Source: Paracamarosporium sp. OC-R06-R3 (lineage: Eukaryota; Ascomycota; Dothideomycetes; Pleosporales; Didymosphaeriaceae). Taken from it: DNA of 25,248 nucleotides. Position numbers and translations under genes: made by a program. This document shows positions 19,392-25,248 of the stretch, piece by piece. How positions within the stretch are numbered: position 1 is the stretch's first letter; every line of letters starts with the position of its first letter. Location: assembly GCA_019828545.1 (NCBI GenBank), contig JACVRA010000519.1, positions 1-25,248 on the forward strand, given 5' to 3'. The notes below the pieces were generated by a model. The model was not told the origin of the DNA. It did no database searches and was given only the letters and a program-made list of their open reading frames with translations.

Positions 19392-21435
19392 CTACAAAAA
19401 AACGTAGGACTTTTGTTATACAGGCTCACCACCACCGAATCAACCTCTAAGGACTGGGTTTGGTACGGGTACGCATAATGATGATGGACGGTGGCACGCG
19501 GTACAGAGACGCATGGCCAACCACGCCGCTCGCGTGACCGACAACACAGCTGAAGGTGCGCTACCTGCAATGCCAGGCTAGGTTCAACTACAACGTTAGC
19601 GCAATGCCGGGGGTTGGGATCCGGGGGCGGCAGAAGAACTGGCGTGAGTCTGACAAGCCTTTGGGAGCACACTGCGCGTTGCTTAAAAAACTGTGCAACA
19701 TGTGCTTCATTGTGCTGACAAGATTGCGCATTTCTACTGCATGTTCCCTCGAGGGGCGGCCACGAATTGTTGAGATCGCTCATAGGACCCCCGTTCCCGC
19801 TCAACTTAAGTTTAAGGAGTAATGCAGCAAACTCTAATGGCTATAAGTCATTCTCCGAACCCTTGTATCTGTGGGTATTTGCTGTGGTGTTTCTCCGGAG
19901 GTAGCGGTTCGGGTTAGCGTAGCATCATAGCATAGAAAAGTGTGATGGGACTTTTCAATATGCCAACATCAAAATTCTTGTGAAGGGTGGAAGGTTTGAC
20001 ATGCCAAGCGTCCCGATGCTTCCGGTTGCCATCGTCCGGGCGGGAATTACGGGACCGAAAGATCAACCAAACACCAACATTCGAAGATGCGGGACGGTGC
20101 TAGATGACAAAACAAATCATATGCAACGCATCGGCATCACTTCCTACAAGCGAAATTCCCCAAGAAGAATGCGATGGAAGTGAGCTCTTAGTCGCATTTT
20201 CTGTGGTTCAGCTATAAAAGGCGCCACCATCCGGAGAGATCTCCGTAAGGGATCTGATTCGTCATTACGTGCAACTGCTTCCTACGTGATGCGAATGTAA
20301 TGTGAATGCTGTGAGGACTGAAAGGCGTTGACGCGTTCTTGTCGGTGTCAAACAAGGTGGAGGTCGGCCTATGTGGGATGTGGTGGGATGTGACATAACG
20401 TGGGCTGATATTGTGAAAAGGCTGCGTTCACAAGCCGTGACTGAGAGCGCCTGATCCATGGTTCTGGAGAACCTGTGGCTACCTATGTACCTCTCTTGAG
20501 GAGCGGGGGCGGACATGTTGTTGCGGGCAGCTGATAGAGTGCATGAGGAAGGGATACAGTTCCTTCGAACATGGCGCAGACGTTCCAAAGACCTGTAGAA
20601 GCTGTGCCTCGTTAAGTCTAGATTATTCCTAAGTACATGTGATACTCTTGTGTGCCTGGTGAGGCGGGCCATGGTAATAGGCTGGAGCCGAATTTATCAG
20701 AATTGAGAATGAGGACTGTCAAACCTTGTTTGAGATCTTAGATTGCCCTAGTTTTGTCATTTGGTATCGTATCGTCGTCTTATTCCATGAAATGTTCTGG
20801 GGAAGACCAGCCTCAGGTTAAATCTTCGGGGATGCTCATTACTGCTTCTGTATAGTATCAGTGGTCTCCTTGAGGATCAAAGGACTAACCTGCTATAGCA
20901 GAATGATCACTCTATGCTTGAGAACCTAAGAGGAAATTCTCGAACTCTTGGTTACGCAGTTGGATTGGTCACAATTTGATGGCGAGCGATGGCGTGAGTT
21001 AAATCGCGCATGTTTGAGGACCGTGGGAGAGAGGATGCGGGGCAATGGGACGGATAGGATGGCGCTCGTATTTTCATGAGACTATGCTACGATACTCAGT
21101 GTTTCTCAGAAGATAGAAGCTGCTTTGTAGCGGCCCGACAATATGGCAGATGTTCAGCTAGTCGGTCGTTGACCGGTCGGTATAGCCATCGATCAGCCGC
21201 GCTTGTGTCCACTATTGTTACAGAATGCCTAGTTCACCGGCTAAAGGAGGCTATCTCACACTCCTATAGGACGCGGATACAGGCTACCTATTCTGTAGCA
21301 ACAAGGGTCAGTGTTTCAATCGCTTGCTTGCTGACATGTCATACAGGAAAGGGTTCCAATAACCCTCGAGTTCCTCAATCCAGGACGACGTGAATCTATG
21401 GGACTCATGAGGCCATCGCTCTCTGTAAATGCATT
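19392..21435. other. Stretch without a recognisable gene
   Basis: Frames on both strands at 19556-19822 and 20265-20672 are open but show no motifs; the longest - strand frame only extends into the transposon end. A TATA-like CTATAAAAGG at about 20212-20221 is the only promoter-like sequence, and no clear gene starts after it. Confidence 0.35.
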
Positions 21436-21896
21436 GTGAAATCCATGCCTCTCTACGCCTCATGCGAAGCGATTAGAGCGATCAACGGGATGGCCAGCGG
21501 ATTCAACTCGACTATAATCTGGTTTACCCATATCCAAGTATCGAAGATGACCGTTAGATCGCTTCAATCGCTATTCGTGAGTCTCGATGCCGCGCAGATG
21601 CGGCTGTGGCGGTGGAACATGACTAATTGGAAAGCCTGGAATCGTTCACGCTTCATGGAGATCAGGAAAAGTAAGCCATACAAACGCTTCTCACCGTGGG
21701 GCATCGTTTTAAAGATTGGAAGAAACTGTGCCATAACGAGCGCGAGGACTATGCTGCCGATGACCCGGTTATCAAGGAGAGGGAGATCAAAACATTTGAC
21801 ACTGCGGTCGCAGGTTGGGATCCAATGCATTGCTATCCAAACAGCAATTTGCAAGAGATCATTGATGGGCGCATTAATAAGGCCAACGTCAGATAA
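21436..21896 (+). pseudogene. Unrecognised protein relic
   Basis: The best coding-like frame is at 21696-21896. It reads GHRFKDWKKLCHNEREDYA and later AGWDPMHCYPNSNLQEIIDG, hydrophilic with normal protein composition. Upstream in the same frame, back to about 21556, the reading continues with stops at the TAA in VEHD-stop and before AIQTLLTVG. A different + frame (21436-21903) and a - strand frame (21564-22028) are also open over these bases, so the coding strand is not certain. No family is recognised and no signal peptide is seen. Confidence 0.3.
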
Positions 21897-21903
21897 TGAA
21901 TGA

Positions 21904-22959
21904 GTTTCGCCGTCTACAAGAATGGCCTTTTTGAGACATAGATCAAAGATATCAATGACCATCTTGTTGTTTTGTACAGAATTTACACTCAGTGAACCGA
22001 TGATCAAGAAGACCTTGCCAAGAACCAATTAGATAGCCTCCAGGGTATGAAAGGACTGAAACCAGTGTCTGAATGGGACACGGTAATTAGTCCTGCGGTG
22101 GGTAACATACGGTTAATGATATATGCTATGGTGCACCATTGCAGTCCACCAATAAGAATGTAGAGTATTGAGATGACGTTCGACGCAAAGGGGGCTCGAG
22201 TTAGTCAGATAAAACAAACTCAAGGCAACGATCTCACGATGGATGTGTGTGAATCTAAACGTTGATTAGATGTTTTTTTGAAGGTGATATCGGATTCGGA
22301 AATAGGGTGTAAATAAGAAGTTTTAAAAGCTATACTCACTGTTAGAGTCACAGGCAATCATAAGCTATTTGAACACTACAAGGAGCATCTAACAAGGTAT
22401 CATTGCGGTCGCCGCTCGCAACACCGGCTTATACTGTAGGCTTTGCAACGGTGATTGATGTTTTATGACGATCCGGATTTGTCATTACTTGAGAAAAGAA
22501 AACCTTGTATTCACGGCGTACTTCGCAATCCGGTACGTAAACACTGGCAAACAGGATAGGTTCTTTTATTTTTGTATCAACTACCAGTAAATCACAGGGG
22601 AGAAAGTGGATGGGGTATTAGGAGATGCGAACAACATGGTCATAGACTGAGTGGTCAAATTGGCGATCGCAATTTCCCGAGAGGGCTCAGTTTTGGAACC
22701 GGAGCTTTCTACGCATTTATACTTGAGTAAGGTCCCAAAAAGAAATAGGCGAAACTTTCAAATTGACTGAACACTGGACCGATGTTGAATTGGTCAATGA
22801 TAAGTCTGACTCTAGAAATAAAAGATGGACACTTCCAATACAATCACCAATTTATCACATCTCCCTGACCACCCACACGACTAACCCCCATTAGCCGCAC
22901 CTGATCGGATATATTGCACGTTTTGATACCGAACGTCTCTTCAACATTGTGCAGCCAGA
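21904..22959. other. Stretch without a recognisable gene
   Basis: No long frames with protein-like composition on either strand. Ordinary composition; no repeats noticed. Confidence 0.4.
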
Positions 22960-23220
22960 TTAAGAACCCTGATTTACCAGTAGTGCTCAGTCAGTCATTT
23001 ATAGCTACTATAGATCATTGCTTGATTCTAGTAGGGATCCACTTACACAGCCGTTCGGACAAGGGTAGCAATCCTTACTCTGAGGGGCACAATTCCAACT
23101 GCAGCCAGGTGGGCAGGCGGGAGCACGATGGTCAATGTGGCGGGCATCTTCTTGAATGGCATGAGGTACGCCAGCAGCAATAGCAGCAGTGGTTGCCATC
23201 AGAATGATGACAAAACGCAT
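22960..23220 (-). CDS. Small secreted six-cysteine protein, effector-like
   Basis: Exon 1 runs from the ATG at 23220 to 23047 (58 codons) and is followed by a perfect GTAAGT donor. An acceptor AATCAG ending at 22969, with a CTGAC branch site about 22 bases upstream, gives a 78-base intron and a two-codon last exon (60 aa in all). Residues 1 to about 18 (MRFVIILMATTAAIAAG) form a clear signal peptide. A short acidic propeptide-like stretch follows. The mature part holds six cysteines (36, 40, 44, 51, 54, 58) with spacing C-x3-C-x3-C-x6-C-x2-C-x3-C and several Pro and Gly residues, as in disulfide-rich apoplastic effectors. If the intron is retained the protein ends at 70 aa (stop at 23010-23008). 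No family is recognised. A TATA box lies 123 bases upstream. The splice end is less certain than the start. Confidence 0.65.
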
Positions 23221-23625
23221 GGCTCTATAGGATGTGTCAGTACGATCGTTAGTTTTAGGATGGTTGTTCGCACTAGTTCGTTGAATGTTAAATTTTAGAA
23301 ATCTGTAGCTGTCGATTTCTTGTGACAAGAGATACTAACTCCTATTTATAGCATGACTGTGAGTTCCTATAGTCACTGCCTCGGAAGAGAATCGCATCCG
23401 CTTCCGTGTAAGATGACCAAGCAGAGATTGATACTGTACTAAAAGAGGAATGTGGATCTCAGATAGTTGGCTTGCCAACGCACAGTGTTTCACAGTGTAA
23501 GCAAGTTGAATAAGCAAGTTGAGTAAACAGGTTTGGGTTGGCGATGAAAGGAATGCTCCCTGTGCGCGCTAGACCCTTAGCAATTAGTCTAATAAGAATG
23601 ATGTAAAATCTCAATGTGTTCAAAA
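23221..23625. other. Intergenic stretch with the promoter of the six-cysteine gene
   Basis: Short frames only. The part nearest 23221 is the leader and promoter of the - strand secreted protein gene. GAATAAGCAAGTTGA-type short repeats occur near 23500-23525 (AAGCAAGTTGA twice). Confidence 0.4.
23343..23350 (-). promoter_or_regulatory. TATA box of the six-cysteine protein gene
   Basis: TATAAATA on the - strand lies 123 bases upstream of the start codon at 23220, a normal distance for a fungal TATA promoter with a 5' leader of about 90 bases. Confidence 0.5.
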
Positions 23626-24110
23626 TCATAGGTCCATAGAGAGATTTCGAGAACACCTAAGAAATGCACGAAGACGTTGCTCATATTTCCGGTTAGAGAC
23701 AGTTTTGTCCAGATCATGGTAATATCTTGACAGACATTCTCGAGCAATGTTTCCAGAGGCGTCTGTAATTTTACCAGCCAACCACAAAGGATACAAGTTG
23801 TAGATTACGCATTTGCTAGTAGAGCCAAGACACGAATTTGATGCCTTCAACAGTTCTCAGATAATTTGCTATAAAATCGCACGACTAATGTACTCGGAAC
23901 AGCTCTGGAGGCCCCATCTAATGGCTCTTAGTGTGTTTTCGGCGTAATCTATTTCTCCATCAAAGGCTACAGTGTCATTCTGGACATCTGGTAAGCTCTT
24001 TTCCTACTTATCATCTATTAGTATTAAGGATTCTTCTTTAACAGGTGGATTTTACTGCATCACATGGGCCTCAGAGAAAGCATTTAGATAAACCAATTCG
24101 TGCTAATCTG
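23626..24110 (-). pseudogene. Decayed intron-containing gene, possibly a fungal transcription factor C-terminus
   Basis: On the - strand a short frame reading ELVYLNAFSEAH (about 24103-24064) is followed by a 60-base intron (GTGATG donor at 24063, TACTAAT branch, TAG acceptor at 24004). It then joins a 126-codon frame in phase (24003-23626). That frame reads SLPDVQNDTVAFDGEIDY, ENTLRAIRWGLQSCSEYI, two stops (TAG and TGA) close together, then YNLYPLWLAGKITDASGN and a charged end. The LYPLWLAGK...A block resembles the C-terminal part of fungal-specific (Zn2Cys6-associated) transcription factor domains, but the match is from memory and weak. Upstream sequence to about 24240 has fragments such as AQQAYDLLRSLKL. 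The two stops make it a pseudogene or the model is incomplete. Confidence 0.35.
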
Positions 24111-24631
24111 CTTCTACAACTGTTTAATATTTTTACTTACTACTGAATCAGCTTTAAGGAACGCAATAAGTCGTAAGCTTGTTGAGCAGACTTTCTGTAG
24201 TCTTAAAACTATGCTTTGTTCTGCATGCTTTCTTCTATTGTCACAACTTGGCGTCTTCTATACTGCGCAATGCGAACAAGAATACCACGGAACAGGTGGA
24301 GAGATAAAAAATGGCTGCGCAAACCCTTCTTCGCAGGGCTGAATATCTTCTAATGTATGTTACGTAGGGAAAGTTTGATTTATGATACGATGGATTCGCA
24401 AAGAGCAGGTCTAGCCTTATAGTTGTCCCGCAAGTGTGTATACAAGTGCTGGAAACTCACGAAAACTTTATAGGGTATGCAAACGATCCTGAAAGTTGAA
24501 TTGTTGATGAGATGATACCTGCACTCCGCGCAGCGCTCATAACAACGTCATATGCTCTGTACTCTAACAACAGAGTATTAAGTCAATCTAAGGGTAGTAC
24601 TCAGCGTGACATCTCGTTTTGCTGAATCGGG
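24111..24631. other. Stretch with only fragments
   Basis: A + strand frame at 24100-24342 contains an internal Met followed by a hydrophobic run and could mimic a secreted peptide. The - strand reading over the same bases looks more like eroded coding sequence of the 23626-24110 relic. Nothing firm is seen at 24345-24631. Confidence 0.3.
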
Positions 24632-24931
24632 TTAAACTGCTTGATTTCCAACCGGGAACGCAATGCACTGCCAAGATCCGCCATCTTTTTCAGTTAAAGC
24701 CCATCCAGCATGGTGGAAATTGTGTCCATCGGTGATACTGTGGACCGAGCCAATAGCATACGCATCCAATGTTTTCGTCGCTATTGGAAGGCCATTCCAC
24801 AAGATCGGAGCTTCCGGGTTTATTGTACGAACCTGCCTGCTTTGTCCCGAATAATATTACTCCCAATCAGCTGAAAGTGGCTCCGCCGTACAGACCATGG
24901 AAGCAAAGATGACAGCAAAAATGTAGAGCAT
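24632..24931 (-). pseudogene. Secreted protein relic with one in-frame stop
   Basis: From the - strand ATG at 24931 a 100-codon frame runs to the TAA at 24634-24632, broken only by a TAA at codon 25 (24859-24857). It starts with a good signal peptide, MLYIFAVIFASMVCTA, then EPLSADWE before the stop. Downstream the reading is protein-like: INPEAPILWNGLP, LDAYAIGSVHSI, HNFHHAGWAL and SWQCIAFPVG. The stop could come from CAA by one C-to-T change. An intron spanning the stop (GTAATA to CAG) would be only about 24-28 bases, too short. I do not recognise the family; a small secreted or carbohydrate-binding-like protein is possible. It could also be a sequencing error in a live gene. Confidence 0.5.
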
Positions 24932-25153
24932 GATGCTTATCCAAGAGATGTTGAGTTGTATGCTAAAGAAGATATATGAAAGTATTGAAGAGATCTTGCA
25001 AACAAGAATATTGAGGAGCAGAGGTCATTTATCACATATGGGTCAGAGTTCAAGGTTTCAGTAGATGAAATATGCTCTTAGCAATCTCACTAGCAAGCAG
25101 TGATGTTACATCAAGCGGCTACTGCCGATCAATAGAGCTTTGTGATTACTATA

Positions 25154-25248
25154 ACGTAGGTGGCAAGCGAGTCGGCCACGCAAGCGAGTCGGCCACCCCA
25201 CCAACTTTGCGCACCTCTGCAGACGTATATCTCAACAACGCAACAGAA
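25154..25248 (+). mobile_element. Left end of a second pogo-like transposon, cut by the window edge
   Basis: After a TA at 25152-25153 the sequence begins ACGTAGGTGGCAAGCGAG. Two tandem 17-bp units, each starting CAAGCGAGTCGGCCAC, lie at 25164-25180 and 25181-25197, then CCCACC. The initial ACGTAG, the CAAGCGAG core and the 17-bp period are the same as in the element at 17537, but the rest differs, so it is a related, distinct family. CpA and TpG are retained, so this end is not RIP-damaged. The last bases, rich in CAAC, look like the short 5' leader of a transposase whose start should lie just outside the window. Confidence 0.75.

Noticed and set aside
19331..19804. 157-codon - strand frame crossing the transposon right end
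   Set aside because: It runs through the inverted repeat and TA duplication, so it is a chance fusion of flank and element.
20211..20222. TATA-like CTATAAAAGG on the + strand
   Set aside because: No plausible coding region follows; kept only as a note in the gap description.
24100..24342. + strand 80-codon frame with an internal signal-peptide-like run
   Set aside because: The Met and hydrophobic run are internal, the mature part is only about 25 aa, and the opposite strand looks more like eroded coding sequence.
24663..24854. 63-codon + strand frame
   Set aside because: Antisense shadow of the secreted-protein relic at 24632-24931.
1..25248. Bacterial-type features (operons, CRISPR arrays, Shine-Dalgarno sites)
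   Set aside because: Spliceosomal introns, RIP and fungal gene families show this is eukaryotic DNA, and no array of regularly spaced repeats was seen.

Overview
The window looks like nuclear DNA from a filamentous ascomycete (Pezizomycotina). The reasons are short introns (51-116 bp) with GTATGT/GTAAGT donors and CTAAC-type branch sites, a secreted Cu-only superoxide dismutase, small cysteine-rich secreted proteins, a relic of the very large fungal DUF3638/DUF3645 protein, and a Fot1/Tan-type (pogo-like) transposon damaged in the way repeat-induced point mutation (RIP) damages repeats. Genes are sparse and many are broken, as expected of a repeat-rich accessory or subtelomeric-type region. 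I cannot name the species.

Layout: 0.1-0.5 kb holds an unrecognised open frame. From 0.7 to 4.1 kb lies a decayed DUF3638/DUF3645 P-loop gene on the + strand, whose P-loop block (about 2.12-2.51 kb) has been flipped to the - strand. From 6.2 down to 4.85 kb are remnants of unrecognised GC-rich protein(s) on the - strand. A possible tiny secreted protein gene lies at 7.65-7.93 kb, and an unrecognised Cys-rich relic at 9.7-10.2 kb. From 10.4 to 13.0 kb is a six-exon gene for a large fungal multi-pass membrane protein with a conserved ectodomain, carrying one apparent frameshift. A Ser/Thr-rich secreted protein is at 14.1-14.4 kb (-), and an intact three-exon extracellular Cu-only SOD at 16.5-17.3 kb (+).

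A complete 1,853-bp pogo-like transposon follows at 17.54-19.39 kb, with 47-bp terminal inverted repeats and TA duplications. It is saturated with transitions, yet its transposase frame has no indel. From 19.4 to 22.9 kb I see no convincing intact gene. At 22.96-23.22 kb (-) is a six-cysteine secreted protein gene with a TATA box, followed by a decayed intron-containing relic (23.6-24.1 kb, -) and a secreted-protein relic with one in-frame stop (24.6-24.9 kb, -). The last 95 bases are the undamaged end of a second transposon with the same terminal-repeat design.

The genes do not form one obvious pathway. Several encode secreted or surface products (SOD, two to four small secreted proteins, the membrane protein), set among dead genes and transposons. 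That pattern is common in fast-evolving host-interaction compartments of plant-associated fungi, but this reading is inference. I found no clear sign of a wholly new multi-gene system; the best leads are the internal inversion in the DUF3638 relic, the paired transposon termini and the six-cysteine secreted protein.
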